Positions 38,301 to 49,146 are shown, counted from the stretch's first letter. The stretch: 64,000 nt of DNA from Trichomonas vaginalis G3 (GCF_026262505.1 NC_067206.1:11117507-11181506); one strand, 5' to 3'. Notes: generated by a model from the letters alone, not told the origin. Made by a program: numbers and translations.

Positions 38301-38539
38301 TATTGAAAATTTGATGATGAATAATTATTAATTGAACGTTGATGGCGACGATTGTTGATTCTTCTCTTTGGTGCACTTCTTTCTTCATCTTCGGAATAGC
38401 TGTAGTAATAATCATCTGAGTAATAATCTGTATTTCGAATTTTCTCATAACGCTCAGAAAATGCTGATGATGTCCATGCACTTGCAGTGCCATAATTGGA
38501 GTAATTGGATCCTACATTTGATCCAGTACCCCGAGACAT
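35306..38539 (-). CDS. eIF4G-like translation factor (MIF4G domain)
   Basis: 1077 residues. The first 600 are disordered and rich in Ser, Tyr, Pro (DYYSDDYYYSYSEDEE). About 535-600 is a Lys/Gln/Glu helix. MIF4G runs from about 610 to 840: QIKMAYNRLTFKTLHMTDEE, INFAVETFTTKAINEQSFAP, YAKFTAICSS, GCLLAVNAMAEANG, HHFVVNAGANFIIKVNP, an order typical of eIF4G and its relatives. A helical C-terminal region follows (MA3-like but not certain). A clear YxxxxL-Phi eIF4E-binding motif is not found; NIYPVETLRDL near 498 is only partial. Role: scaffold joining mRNA cap, eIF4A and the small ribosome subunit. Codon use is GC-richer through the MIF4G part than the N-terminus. Confidence 0.85.
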   Translation of the reverse strand: MSRGTGSNVGSNYSNYGTASAWTSSAFSERYEKIRNTDYYSDDYYYSYSEDEERSAPKRRINNRRHQRSINNYSSSNFQYDYSDSYNYSSEDDKYPGVEVDNDKKAPGKNYYIPTRQTAHIIPKEISIPVSSSNRQIRVRSQSIDFTSPSTIPLPPPRSRTPLNINIPLKGSLESMTEEVNNSSNNSQIQKSRRTIKTSSSFDPSSIHNSILSRPIELSEIPTEDELQEEDPINQEVDSSLLLQMQLSDISKFLENPVSIPKHKSSSQSAITSKAGKLSLDYSTRYEKTNDHEILSEQPVLKGNIKTALSLPRSQPSAKPLDVIEKESILSRPGLSVDLSHSSGLQVRTKSVPNIFDDHYSDMKIEAPGGNQTLELRWSQNNQPTKQKKLYAGVLQTSLSVSKPGMDKGVYYENEEANPFPEYPIDGPTVEKPKGLEDGIIHEVTEVDAEGKERNTKYITIKTSESTRPTAPIQIVRAGNVPSSQCIVQKNIYPVETLRDLRKGVTNINTLSSISVIQKSPGFKLLQLLHHEMLYPEIYAEEKGKDKDKGKSTPILTAQQRLEEQKQRKQQLIQEQERAKREAAAEAYRKRNPKDNPDVFIPTKSLKTQGQWNENSDEAFRFQIKMAYNRLTFKTLHMTDEELTPLLTTDERINFAVETFTTKAINEQSFAPAYAKFTAICSSDKFRETVVREIITKFFEYISNPGQEERESDVNNCNGTAAFFGCLLAVNAMAEANGHTAINSLFEKVEKNPPHSTHIEMLHHFVVNAGANFIIKVNPQMWRRLDVVAQSKLLKPRFQFMIYEIVEVKNKYIKKGIEQLDELDIKEIKEETINTVRGAFDDYKTNDFELPVLIIEAPDFFQAALQLIIDFPNDLFTFLRFIVDVMRDKKAYADDIVQIMEHQVSEFKENDVISDFRGLWTALSDLSIMFLLNGIIGYAEADDIHRMFSDKAWDCMNDIKWWLFDNWDFSESLQAPGVRDDEINLIVKMPKIIFDKEVKITYMSRMICISIFRTIFTRMEKDGKRSLKDVPKHLHKLLRLCVSMQENASLDEMNAILHITNGFFTFTLDDFIKKYKK

Positions 38540-38848
38540 TATGAAGAAAAACTCTAATTAATTTTTTAATACTCAAAAATAGTCAGAAAACGGTTTTTTA
38601 CAACCAATTTCTGATGTTGATAAAAGTGTCACTTTTATTATCGGCTAATGTGGAAAACTTTCATTAATTACTATTACATATCATTCATGAAGCTTAATAA
38701 ATTCGATATCATTCAGAAATTGGTATATTTTTGCATAATAGAATTATTGAAAAATTTACAAATGTCAAAATTTACTTTTCAAACACTTCAATGACAATTT
38801 TCTTTGTTTCTGCCAAAATGGAGCTCTATTGGAAATTTTACTTGTGAT

Positions 38849-39862
38849 TTACTTGTCTTTTATTTGATTCATTGAGATAATCAAATTGATAAGATCAGGA
38901 CCAGGAAAATCTGCAAGAATAATACCAATTTTTTTAATATTTGGATTTTTCTTTATGTAATTAATGACCAAATTGTTTGTTCCTTCAAAACCTACAAAAG
39001 AATAGCAGCTGCAACCAAATCTTGGAAAATCTTCGTAATTTGAATTTGTTGCAGGTAGCATTATTCCTGTTAATAGCCGAGGTGCAATAGTTTGTGGACT
39101 TGACTGTCCACTAGCTACAAAATAAGGAAAAGACAATCGAGACGCAGAAAGGAAATTTATATAGAGATTGCTACTTGAAATATCATCATTCGCTGCATTA
39201 ATATGTTTTTTGATCAATTCCCATTTATTAAAAAGATTCCAATTGTGCTTAAAATGGTATTGATCTTGAATATTTACATAAGGAGAACGCCATTGAACAC
39301 CATACGTTTTATCCGTAGTAAATTGTTGTACAACAACAATTTTTCCTCTTGTTTCTTTTAGAAGCGGATCTTGTGGATTTGGATTTGAAGAAGGATCCCA
39401 GATGTAGCTTCTATATTTCTCAATTTGTTCATCAAATACCTGCTCAAATGTTTTATTGTTGTTTTTTCTCTTATACTCATGCTTTATGCGCATATAAATT
39501 GTTTCGGATGGATTTTCTTGTAGAAACTTTGTTGTAATTTCTAGAACATCGATAAACATCGATTTTTGGCTGACGAAACCATGATGGATATAAAAATCAT
39601 CATCATGATGGTTGCATCGAATATCAACAAAACGAATTCCAGCGATATATTGCTTAATTAGGGGTAATCTTTGGCATATAACTGCATCTCCACCTCGGAA
39701 TGCCATTGTTTCATGTGTTCCAATTATATTGATCTGATGTAAAAATAAATTATCATCTAGATGTGACATCCATTTTGAATTATCTAATTTTGTATGTTTG
39801 TGATGAGAATATCCTTGAGGGCGCCTATATTGCCCTATTTTCTCTTCGTTTCCGATTGACAT
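38849..39862 (-). CDS. PI-PLC X-domain phosphodiesterase
   Basis: 337 residues from ATG 39862 (MSIGNEEKIG). Bacterial-type single-domain phosphatidylinositol phospholipase C fold: INIIGTHETMAF gives the first catalytic histidine (about 50), GIRFVDIRC the next strand, DDFYIHHGFV the second histidine (about 94), ETIYMRIKHEYK the following strand, KIVVVQQF later and IGIILADFPGPDLINLII near the end. No signal peptide, EF-hand, PH or C2 domain, unlike animal PLC. Cleaves inositol lipids or GPI anchors. An initiator-like TCATT is 17 bases before the start codon. Both catalytic histidines are present, so it is probably active. Confidence 0.85.
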   Translation of the reverse strand: MSIGNEEKIGQYRRPQGYSHHKHTKLDNSKWMSHLDDNLFLHQINIIGTHETMAFRGGDAVICQRLPLIKQYIAGIRFVDIRCNHHDDDFYIHHGFVSQKSMFIDVLEITTKFLQENPSETIYMRIKHEYKRKNNNKTFEQVFDEQIEKYRSYIWDPSSNPNPQDPLLKETRGKIVVVQQFTTDKTYGVQWRSPYVNIQDQYHFKHNWNLFNKWELIKKHINAANDDISSSNLYINFLSASRLSFPYFVASGQSSPQTIAPRLLTGIMLPATNSNYEDFPRFGCSCYSFVGFEGTNNLVINYIKKNPNIKKIGIILADFPGPDLINLIISMNQIKDK

Positions 39863-40092
39863 CAAAAATCTGGTAATGACACATTTTTTTCCTATGGTTG
39901 AAGATGTCTTCCTTTCTGCTCGATATGCCGGAAATGAAAGAAATACTTAGTACGACCTAATGTAATTCTATAATCTGCAACTATCTTGTGTAATTCATGT
40001 AGATGCATTAAGTATTATCTTCCAACAATATAGTTGAAAACTCATGAGATTTTGGACGTCACTTTTTTAAAATTTGAATTAGAAAACGGAAT

Positions 40093-41163
40093 ATGAGTTC
40101 TTTTAATAGTTCATTCAGTACAAACAGCCAAATTAAGGATCCTACTGAAGCGGCATTAGAGCTAGCAGAAAAGATTATTTCTTCTCTTTCAGATCAATCA
40201 ATAGTTTCTTGTTACTTTGAGCAAAAATAAAGGATTATGAATTCATCTTCGAGATCTTCCAGTAGTTCCACTTCTAACAACAAAATCGATACAGGGAGTG
40301 CTTATCAATCATATCAAAAATTCGTTGAAGAGAATAATACAATCAAGGAAGAAATATATCGCTTGAAAGCAAATAAACCAGACTTTTCATCTTCTCCAAA
40401 CAACGAAGAGATAGCTAAATTACTTCATGAAATGCAAGTTAATACATTTAATGCATCTCCAAGTTCAATTGAAAACGCAACAACAGAATTAGAAAAGTTG
40501 AAGCGAGTTATAGAAGTCAAATTCGATTCGTTATCATTTATTCTCTCAGGGCTTAAACACGAGAATGCACAATTTAAGAAACAATGGAATGAATGTGTTG
40601 CAAGTTGTGAATCTCGTTTAGAAGCCGCAAAAGAGAAAGAAACACACGATGCTATCAAGTTTGAAGAAGATTTCTCTAAGCTTCAAAACAGTATTAAAGA
40701 ACACTAAGATCAATTATTACTTCTTCGTCAAGAGCATCAAAAAGCAATAGAAGATAATGAGTCTCTTCTTCACCAGCAAAGCGAAGCAAACGATAATCTT
40801 TCGCAAATGCAATACGCTTTAGAATCAGCAAATTCAAATGTAAACGAACTTGAAGCCGAAAGTGGTCAATTGCTTGACGAAATTAAAGATCTCAAGAAGA
40901 GCATATCAACTAAATCAAAGGAATTAGCACAATTACAGAGATTGAATCGTGTAACACCAGATGGGCCATCTATTAATATTAGCGATGAAATAGAGCGAAT
41001 AAAGCAAAAAACTGCAGTACTTAGGGCAGAAAATGCTCAAATGGCGTTTGAGTTAAAGAGAATGGAACAGAAATCTTATAGTGATTCATTATCTCCTACT
41101 TCTACTCTAACTTTAGACGAGGATGAGTTAGCTGCACATATTCTGAGATCAAAACTTCATTAA
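40093..41163 (+). pseudogene. host coiled-coil gene with in-frame stop codons
   Basis: An open frame of Ser-rich then coiled-coil protein runs from ATG 40237 to 41163 but is cut by one in-frame TAA at 40705-40707; coding continues at once in the same frame (DQLLLLRQEHQKAIEDNESL). Upstream, ATG 40093 begins 45 codons in the same frame that end in TAA at 40228-40230, nine bases before ATG 40237. Both interrupted parts keep protein-like sequence (ELAEKIISSLSDQS; LAQLQRLNRVTPDG). No intron-type GTAYGT or ACTAAC signal lies near. So the gene is either decayed, or read through, or has sequence errors. The heptad pattern spans about residues 30-250. An initiator-like TCACTT lies about 30 bases before 40093. 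Polinton copy 2 begins 26 bases past its stop. Confidence 0.6.
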
Positions 41164-41189
41164 TTTTTTTTCTCAAAAAAAGCATATAT

Positions 41190-41310
41190 AGTAGTAGGAT
41201 ATGATGGGTTTTGTGACTTTTTTTGTTACATCTATATATAGACGATGCATTAAAATATATTTATAAACCATTAAAAAAATTAAAGTTATTTTTAAAATAA
41301 TTTATTTTTT
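41190..41310 (+). repeat. left outer terminal inverted repeat of Polinton copy 2
   Basis: About 121 bases matching 59785-59908 inverted. Only the outermost bases (agtagta) and a gtgactttttt patch resemble the ends of copy 1; the rest differs. Confidence 0.85.
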
Positions 41311-41323
41311 TATTCTTACATAA

Positions 41324-41704
41324 ATGACCCAACAAGTAAAACCAGATAAAATAGATTATCGAATTTTAGAGGATGGTGTTCCTGTTTATATTCAAAGATT
41401 TAAAGGGAAGCAATATTATAGAATTGTTAATCCTGAATACATAAAACATTTATTTAAAAAGGAAGACTGTGAATTATTAAACGCTAATGAATATGAAAAT
41501 GCTAAATCAAAACTGAGATATAAATATATTGGAAGTGATGAAAGGTGTAAAGATAAAGATAAAGTTTATACAGTTTCATATAATAACAGGCACACGTTAG
41601 GGATAAGAAAACATTTAGGAGATTATGGGAAATGTTCCGAATTCTTCAAATCTAGTATATACGAGAGAGTAAAAGAAATTAGAAATAATTATTTTCATGA
41701 ATAA
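41324..41704 (+). CDS. Polinton copy 2: terminal gene, left
   Basis: 126 residues, start after TTATTCTTACATAAATG. Its C-terminal part (from NPEYIKHLFKKEDCELLNAN to NNYFHE) is nearly the same as that of the gene at the other end (59167-59757), but the first 45 residues differ. The repeated domain pattern NPE-x-x-K-x-x-F-K-x-E-D-C-E-L-L-N is unknown to me. Its position just inside the ends suggests a role at the termini, which is only inference. Confidence 0.6.
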   Translation: MTQQVKPDKIDYRILEDGVPVYIQRFKGKQYYRIVNPEYIKHLFKKEDCELLNANEYENAKSKLRYKYIGSDERCKDKDKVYTVSYNNRHTLGIRKHLGDYGKCSEFFKSSIYERVKEIRNNYFHE

Positions 41705-41742
41705 AAGATTCACTACCATAATGAAATAAAAAATAAAAAAAT
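41431..41742 (+). repeat. inner inverted repeat of Polinton copy 2, left arm
   Basis: About 312 bases that match 59129-59441 on the other strand, covering the shared parts of the two terminal genes. It is separated from the outer terminal repeat by unrelated sequence on both sides. Confidence 0.8.
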
Positions 41743-41800
41743 AAACTTTAAAAATTCATGTCTTACATTTTTGAATAATTTATTTTTTAATTCGTATGAA

Positions 41801-42908
41801 ATGAGTGTCAAAACTAACAACGTTAAAAAATTAGGATTCACAAACGAGGAAATAAAGGATATATTAGAGGAGGTGGGTTATGAAGTTGATAAGTATTATT
41901 TAAGAAATTGTCAAAAATTTGCCGAGTTATTAAATGATTTAGATTATGATGGAAAAATGAATAAAGATGATGTTATAAATTTCTTATATCCTACATCTGA
42001 AGAAGAAAAACCTAAAGAACCTGATGTTTTCCCTGAATATTATGAAGAACGGATTAAAGATGATGAATACAATGAAATTGAAAGACTGAAAAAAATAAGA
42101 GATGAAATAGATGAAAAAATTAAGGAATTAAGAGAAGTTGAAAAATATAATGAAAATGAAGTAGAGGGTTTAATGAATATCCCAGCTTCAGAATCAGAAG
42201 TACAGAAATCTCATGAAGAAAGATATAAAAATTATGTCTCAGAATCAACACAAAATTTATTAGATGGTGAAATAGACGAAACACTTTCAGAAGAAGGTAC
42301 TAAATTTATTCGTAAACATAAGTTACAATTTATTGATAATGAAGAATACCCCTGTATCCTACTTTCACCACCTTTAGATTCCGAAAAATTCAAAAAAAGC
42401 TCTTAAAAACGTGACATATGCAACTAATACGATTAAGAAAGAAGATCATGATATTTACACAAATTATTATTTAAATAAATGCACAGGTGTTGATAAAGTT
42501 TTTGATTTATTAGATAAAATATCAAAAGAAACCATTGGAACATATAAAATTTTATGTGATTGCGGTTTCATTGTTGAAGATACTAATAATGTTTCATATG
42601 AAAGAACAGCACCGAAGGAAGATGAAGTGGAAAGGTCTATACCATTCGTTATTAAGAATATAAAAGATATGAAAACGTATAAGCATTATATTTATTCATT
42701 TATTTCAGAAAAAACGGAAGCAACCCATAAAACATCTTCTCATCATTTTATAGCTATTCATACATTCCTTTTCAAAGTTGTGAAATTAAATAAGACAGGA
42801 ATTAGATTTAATGTATCAGGGTACGCATTCTTGAGTAAATTAAAATGTATTCGTCACGTCGCAGATGATAAAAATTTATGTGTCCTTAATTCATTTTACG
42901 GACTTTAA
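41801..42908 (+). pseudogene. Polinton copy 2: EF-hand-motif protein gene, broken
   Basis: Homologue of 6900-8006 at the same relative place; the DLDYDGKMNKDD calcium-loop pattern is kept. Confidence 0.8.
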
Positions 42909-42956
42909 AAATAAACTTTATTTTTATTTATTTTTTAATTTTTTATTCTTACATAA

Positions 42957-45900
42957 ATGAACAAAAACGGAACAACTAAAATGAATGATAATCAAATTAG
43001 AGCAGAAGGTAGAAGGTTATTTAAACGCTTCTATAACATTCCTGATGGTGTTAATCCTAAAACTCGTAGAAGCTATTTAAATGAAGCAATAGATGCATAT
43101 GAAGGGTTTGACATTTCATCAGAAAGTGAGAGATTAGCGAGAATGTTAAATGTTAATATTGATTTCTATTATTGTGATCCTCAACCAGAAGACGTGGACA
43201 TAAATAAGGTAGACTTTCCATTAGTGGAATCAATAATGATAGATCCAGAATTTGAAACAGTAAATATTTTATTAACACAGAGTCCATGTGGAAAACTTCA
43301 CGCTGACAGAATAACAGACGTTGAAGCACTCACCGGCTATAAAGTTTGTCCATATTGTAAAGAAGAAGTTTATTCTATCCGTGATGATCCAGAAAGGAAA
43401 AACCAAAGAAGATTTTTAAAGCATTGTGAGAAATGTAAAGAAAATAATGGAAGATTAATTCAAGACGTTCAATTGCAAAAGACCCAGCAACCATATGCAC
43501 CACATATTACGAAACAGAAGATATATCAGTGGTTATTAGCTCACAATTTGCAGAAATATTATAAACCGACAAGATATTATATTACTTTTGACTTTGAAAC
43601 ATTAGAGACTAAAGAAGAATTACAACTTTCTGAGTGTGCAACTTTGAACGCTTACTTAAAACCATTCATGGTATCATCAACGGTTAAATTAAACGATAAA
43701 ACATATACGAGGAATTTTTGCTTAACTTCAAGTGATTCTTTTATTTCTGATTGGATTGAGTTTTTATTTTCAACCTGTTCATTAGTTGCTAAATCAAATA
43801 TTGAACAATATGAAGAATTATTGAAGCCGCAAACGGCGGGGACTTTGTCCCATACATTAAATGAAAAACAGAAGGAAGCATTTAAAGAACTTCTAGATGA
43901 GGAATTCAATAAAGTGAATATCATAGGTTTTAATTCGGGAAAGTTTGATTTAAATTTAATTCTTCGTGATTTAAACACTGCAAAATGGAAAATAAAATCA
44001 ATGCTGGGTTCATCTTCACAATTTAAGCAAGTCATTGTAAAGAAAACAAACGCTCCATATGAATTGAGATTTATTGACATCAGAAATTATATAGCGGGTG
44101 GGACATTAGACCAATTCACTCGAGATTTCGGAAACAATAACTCACGTGTTAAATCCTTTTTCCCTTATCAATTCATCACGTGGGAAAATTACGAAGAAGA
44201 ATTATATAAAGTGGAACCATTCACTCAAGATTCATTTTATTCAGCATTAACTCAAGAAACTATATCAGATAGTGATTATCAAATATATCTCAATGATGCT
44301 AAAAATTTTAAGAATAGATTAGAATATTTTATTCATTATTGCAATAAAGATGTTGAAATTATGATTGACCCAATCGATAAAATTATTGAAGAAACATTTG
44401 TTTATAAAATTGATATGCTTCATAATCTTTCTTTATCATCGAATGCTTCAATGATTCGTTACGCTTTAGCATATAAAGACTTTAATCCTAATGAAAAATA
44501 TCCTGAGGAAGAGATAGAATCAAGTTTTGAATTAACGAAAAAGTATTGGAAATATAAAATTGAATCATATAAGAAACAAGATGAAAAAGCAGAAAGAGAT
44601 ACTAAAAATAATGTTTCAATGGATGATTTTCAATACTATCACGATTTAATCCTTTCATCTAAATGCAAAATGTGTGGTAAAGCGTTTACATATGCAAATA
44701 AACCAACATTGGATAGAATCGATAATGAAAAACCACATACCAAAGAAAATTGTCAGTTAATGTGTTGTTATTGCAATATCGTAAAATCAAATAAAGATGA
44801 AGATGTTCAACGTTTAAGAATCAATTTAAGAAATTATGCATTAAAAAATAATTTACCAATGACTTTAGATTCAGTTGAAGCTTATCACATTCTCCGTAAT
44901 GGAATTACTGGTGGTCTATCAAATGTTCAACATCGTGTTAATCTTAAAGGAATCACGCACATTAAATAAACTTTCATATAATCCAGAAACTAAAACTGTA
45001 TCAAATGAGGACACTTCCAACATTATGACTCATTTCGTTGGTGTTGATTTTAATTCATTATATCCTTCATCATTTTCATCTAATCCTCATGATTTCATTC
45101 AATATACTGACCATAAAATGTATATGCCGGGAAGATTGAATGGTGTTATCATTTGTGATACAGCAACAAAGAAAGCAAAAGCACTGGGAATAATTAAGAA
45201 GAAAAATACTTTATTCGTGGCTGAAGTAAAGGGTCACATTGATGAAAAATACATTAATGATTACATAAACTTTTTACCGATAATAAGAAACTTAGATATT
45301 ATCACAGATGAAAAAACAATTGGCAGTTTTATGTATAATTACATGAAATCAAACAATCTACCAGTTGACCAGAAACAGAGGAAATTAACTCAGTTAGCAT
45401 CAACACACAACCAATATCAACCATTTTCTTCTTATTATCTTTGGTATCTAATAGACAGATTTCATTTTATCATCGATGATATTCAATCAATTTTAACATT
45501 TACGAAAAACACTTGTTTTAATGAATTTGCGAACGAATTTATGAACGAAAGACAAAAGGCTGAATTAGAAGGAAATAAAGGAAAAAGTTTATTTTGCAAG
45601 ATTTCACTTAATGGATCATATGGTTACGATGCAATGAATACACAAAATTACGCAAAGACTAAAATAATGAATGCACAGAAGGCACGCGTTGCATGTATGT
45701 CAAATAAGTTTAAAAACATAAGAGAAATAGGTGAAGATACATATCAAGTGATGCTTAAAGATAGATTTTATAGATGTGATACATGTTTACAAGAGGCATT
45801 CTTCACTTTAGATAATGCTAAATACTGGTATTTGGTTTTCATTTATGATTTTATGTATAAATGCATGATGTTAATCGTTTTCATTTCATTGAAGGTGATA

Positions 45901-46424
45901 CTGATTCATCTTATTGGGCAATCGCTGGCGACCCAAATCTTCCTAACACTCAAGCATTTCAAGCAATTGTTACCGATAAACAATTTTATGATAAAAACAT
46001 TTTCAAATTCGCACCATTTGATTTCTTCTGTTTTGATGAGAAATTTAAACCTAAATTAAAGAATAAAGCTGAAGAAAAAGCACATGAGAAGAAGTTATTG
46101 GGTTTAGCAATTGAGAAACAAGGTGATAACATGGTTGCTTTATGCCCTAAGTGTTATACATCATTCAACAGTTCAATTGATGGAAGTGATTTTAAAAAGA
46201 TTGCACAAAAAATGAACGGTGTTAGTTTACGACAAAATAAACAATTAACACCTAAAAATTATTTGGATATAATAAATGATAAAGTGATATTTGATGGTCA
46301 GAATATTAATTTACAACTTAAAAACGGGTCAATGACTCGCTTAACAATCGGTAAGACTGCATTAACAGGAACACACACTAAGGCTGTATGTTGTGAAAAT
46401 GGATGTTGTATGCCATTTATTTAA
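42957..46424 (+). pseudogene. Polinton copy 2: DNA polymerase B gene, broken
   Basis: Homologue of 8055-11522 over its full length, including exonuclease motifs, the HNH-like insert and polymerase motifs A (VDFNSLYPS), B and C. No longer one open frame. Confidence 0.9.
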
Positions 46425-46452
46425 TACAATTTAAAATTTTATTTTTAATAAA

Positions 46453-46908
46453 ATGCCACAGAAGAGACAAAAGGAACCAAATCGATTTATACCAAATGGT
46501 TTTAACTTTCAGATTCCAAATAATCAACCGCAACGAATTTTTCAAATCCCACCACAGCATCAACAGCAGCAACAACGACCACCACCACCACAACGTCAAC
46601 GGAGAAGAACATTCACCCCTGAAGAAAGAAATTTCAATAATTTGATGCGTCAACAAAATCAAGGTTTGAGATTTTATCCGGGTAGTAATGGTATACATAT
46701 AAGGCATCCAAATTTAGATAGAAGATATACCGCTGAGATTCATATTTTACCTAATAATACGGTTAATTTTGCTGGATTTTATGATCATCATCAGGAAATC
46801 TGGACTCCACCATTTGATACCGTTTTAGAAGGAGGAACCGTTAATGATGCGATTCAATATGTAAATAATGGTTTTGATACTATGATTCAAAGAGGTGGGC
46901 ACCCTTAA
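46453..46908 (+). CDS. Polinton copy 2: Gln/Pro-rich small protein
   Basis: 151 residues in one open frame. N-terminal half has PQHQQQQQRPPPPQRQRRR, basic and low-complexity; the C-terminal half looks folded (RYTAEIHILPNNTVNFAGFY; GGTVNDAIQYVNNGFDTMI). Copy 1 keeps only a remnant. Between polymerase and integrase. Unknown function; the basic low-complexity start suggests nucleic-acid or capsid-core binding. Confidence 0.6.
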   Translation: MPQKRQKEPNRFIPNGFNFQIPNNQPQRIFQIPPQHQQQQQRPPPPQRQRRRTFTPEERNFNNLMRQQNQGLRFYPGSNGIHIRHPNLDRRYTAEIHILPNNTVNFAGFYDHHQEIWTPPFDTVLEGGTVNDAIQYVNNGFDTMIQRGGHP

Positions 46909-46932
46909 AACATTTATTTTATTTTTATATAA

Positions 46933-48519
46933 ATGGATAACGCAGATTTAGAAAATTTAATTGATGATTTAGTACTTAATCAAAATTTTCTTAATTATTA
47001 TGAATTAAAATCATATCTCCAAAAACATAATAAAAATATAACGGGTGATGATATGGATTATTATTATCGTATTATAAAAATGAAATTTTGAAATATCATG
47101 ATAAAATAATTTCTGAAATTAAAGACAAAATTAAAAATAATGAATATACAAAGGGAAAAACTAAATCACAACTTAAACAGTTGAAAGATTTCAAAAATAA
47201 AGTATTAACAGAAGAAGATATTGATGAATTATATAAATTATATAATCCTGAGCCGCAAAAGCCAAAGGAACAAAAACAAAAGAAGAAAAAGCCGAAAACA
47301 ACACCAAAAGAGAAAGTAGCAAATGTTCAACAGCTAAAGGTGCAAAACGCCCAGGTCCTTCAGACCATAAATGAGCACAAGCTTTAATTTATGATTCATT
47401 AGTTAAACCATATTCAGCCCGACTTTTAAATGAAGATCAACTTTTGGAATTCATCCTTCAACATAAACTCGAAGCGGGAAAGTATATCAAACCTTTATAT
47501 ACAGCATATTTAAAACAAATGAATAGAATACATCCAGAATTAATGAAAGGAAAATCAACAACTAAAACTTCATCATCCAAAATCAAAGCAGATAAAATTA
47601 AACCACTTGCAACACCAAAACCTCCAACGACAGTACCTCCTCCTTCAGTTAATCCTTCATCATTCACTTTATTATATCCATTTCAACATTAAAGAAGCAA
47701 AAAGATTTTAAAAAGGATTTCAAGATATTAAATAAACCAATTGACCCGAAAATTCAACCGTTAAAGGAAAAATTTAGTCGCCCTTCATTTGCTCCATATC
47801 CATATTCATACGAAATCGATCATTTAGAATATTCAAAAGGAAACGTTACTTATTTATTTGCCATTAACATTAACACTAGATATTTATATTGCATTCCGGT
47901 GAAAGGGAAAACAGAACAGGAAACAAGAAGAGCTATTCAATACTTACTAGATCATGAAAGAGTAGATAATATAAGGGGTGATGGTGATAAAGGATTTCAG
48001 GCAGCTATGGCTCATTATTTCCCACAAATTAATTTTTACTTCTCATCTTCTCCATATACGTTTCATAATAAAATAGTTGATGCGGTAATGAGAACTCTTA
48101 GAGATGCGTTAGGGGTTAACGGTCAGATATACTGGGATGGAAATCATGACTCCATCATACAGCAGTTAGTATATTATTACAATAATACATGGCATAGAAC
48201 TATAAACATGAAACCAGTGGAAATGAAAAATGATATTTCAAAAGAATGGGAATATATTAGAAAGCAAATGGAAAGGTTAAATGATGTTAAACGTGAACAA
48301 ATTAATTCGGGGCTCATGAATTTTAAACAAGGGGATAAAGTTTTGATTCATCTCGATTATGGAAAAACTGATAAATCAATGACAAAAAGAAGACGAAGAT
48401 TTGACACAATAGCTGAATTTGTTAGATATATTAACGGCAATGCATTAGTTGAAGTTGACAATAAATTAATAGAAATTCCGATTTATTTTATTACTCCATT
48501 ATATTTAAATAATATTTAA
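46933..48519 (+). pseudogene. Polinton copy 2: integrase gene, broken
   Basis: Homologue of 11647-13155, with the DDE-type core segments (EIDHLEYSKGN, NIRGDGDKGF) recognisable. Carries the double-hairpin sequence at 47339-47366. Confidence 0.9.
47339..47366. repeat. double-hairpin sequence in the copy 2 integrase region
   Basis: ggtg/cgcc and ggtc/gacc stems; the DNA reads AQVLQTI, the same peptide as in the fibre gene of this copy. Confidence 0.6.
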
Positions 48520-48538
48520 TTTTTTTATTTCGTAAGAA

Positions 48539-48859
48539 ATGAGTGACAACAAAGCATCCAAGAGTCCTGATTCAATTAAGATTCAGAGTCCAGACGATGA
48601 ATATAAAAAGAAACTAAACAGAATTAAATCAAAAATATGCTATTACAAAAAGAAGCCGCAATGCGGTGGGGCTGATGCCCATAAAACTAAAGTAATTGAA
48701 AACGATAAAGAGAGGAAAGAAATAATCGAAAAATTAGAAACTTACCGTTCAATCCTTAAACTGAGTGAAGCAAAAATAAAAGAATTTAATAGAATAAATA
48801 AATTGATTGGAAGAGATGAATTTAATAAAGATGAATTTTTAAACTCTATCCAAATTTAA
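48539..48859 (+). CDS. Polinton copy 2: small basic protein
   Basis: 106 residues, whole. Homologue of 13174-13446, with a few extra residues near the start and middle. Lys-rich followed by a charged helix. Follows the integrase region by 19 bases. Confidence 0.65.
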   Translation: MSDNKASKSPDSIKIQSPDDEYKKKLNRIKSKICYYKKKPQCGGADAHKTKVIENDKERKEIIEKLETYRSILKLSEAKIKEFNRINKLIGRDEFNKDEFLNSIQI

Positions 48860-48862
48860 TTT

Positions 48863-49048
48863 TTATTCCTCTTCGACAACGTCTCTTCGAGACGCCGAAC
48901 CCTTCTGGGTTCTTTTTTCCATCATTACTGCATAACCGCATCTTCTCGGTTTTCGTGGTTTGTTGTTTTTAATTCGTTCTTGCATCATTTTTATCATTTC
49001 CTCCCTTGTTATGATTCGTGGTAAATTTTGAGCTTGTGGGGTATCCAT
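48863..49048 (-). CDS. Polinton copy 2: small basic protein at the variable site
   Basis: 61 residues, start after TTTTATATAAATG. Begins MDTPQAQNLPRIITREEMIK, then basic (NNKPRKPRRCGYAVM). It lies where copy 1 has the 4.1-kb helicase/KilA-N block. Its last codons are made of a double-hairpin sequence (48880-48912). Unknown function. Confidence 0.5.
   Translation of the reverse strand: MDTPQAQNLPRIITREEMIKMMQERIKNNKPRKPRRCGYAVMMEKRTQKGSASRRDVVEEE
48880..48912. repeat. double-hairpin insert at the end of the copy 2 variable-site gene
   Basis: cgtctc-ttc-gagacg then, two bases later, gaaccc-ttct-gggttc. GC-rich in AT-rich surroundings. No matching place in copy 1 to compare. Confidence 0.7.
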
Positions 49049-49062
49049 TTATATAAAAATAA

Positions 49063-49146
49063 AATTTTGTTATCAGTTGTTTTATCATCATTTTATTAAG
49101 TTCATCTTTATCTCTTCCAATAACACCATATGGTAGAATCTTCATT
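49063..49146 (-). pseudogene. Polinton copy 2: reduced small gene upstream of the 61-codon gene
   Basis: ATG at 49146 after TTTAGTATAAATG, short frame containing DELNKMMIK, the C-terminal end of the 60-residue protein of copy 1 (17597-17779). Reduced form. Confidence 0.4.

Noticed and set aside
40700-40720. Intron explaining the in-frame stop of the coiled-coil gene
   Set aside because: No GTAYGT donor or ACTAAC branch/acceptor of the trichomonad type nearby, and the frame continues right after the stop codon.
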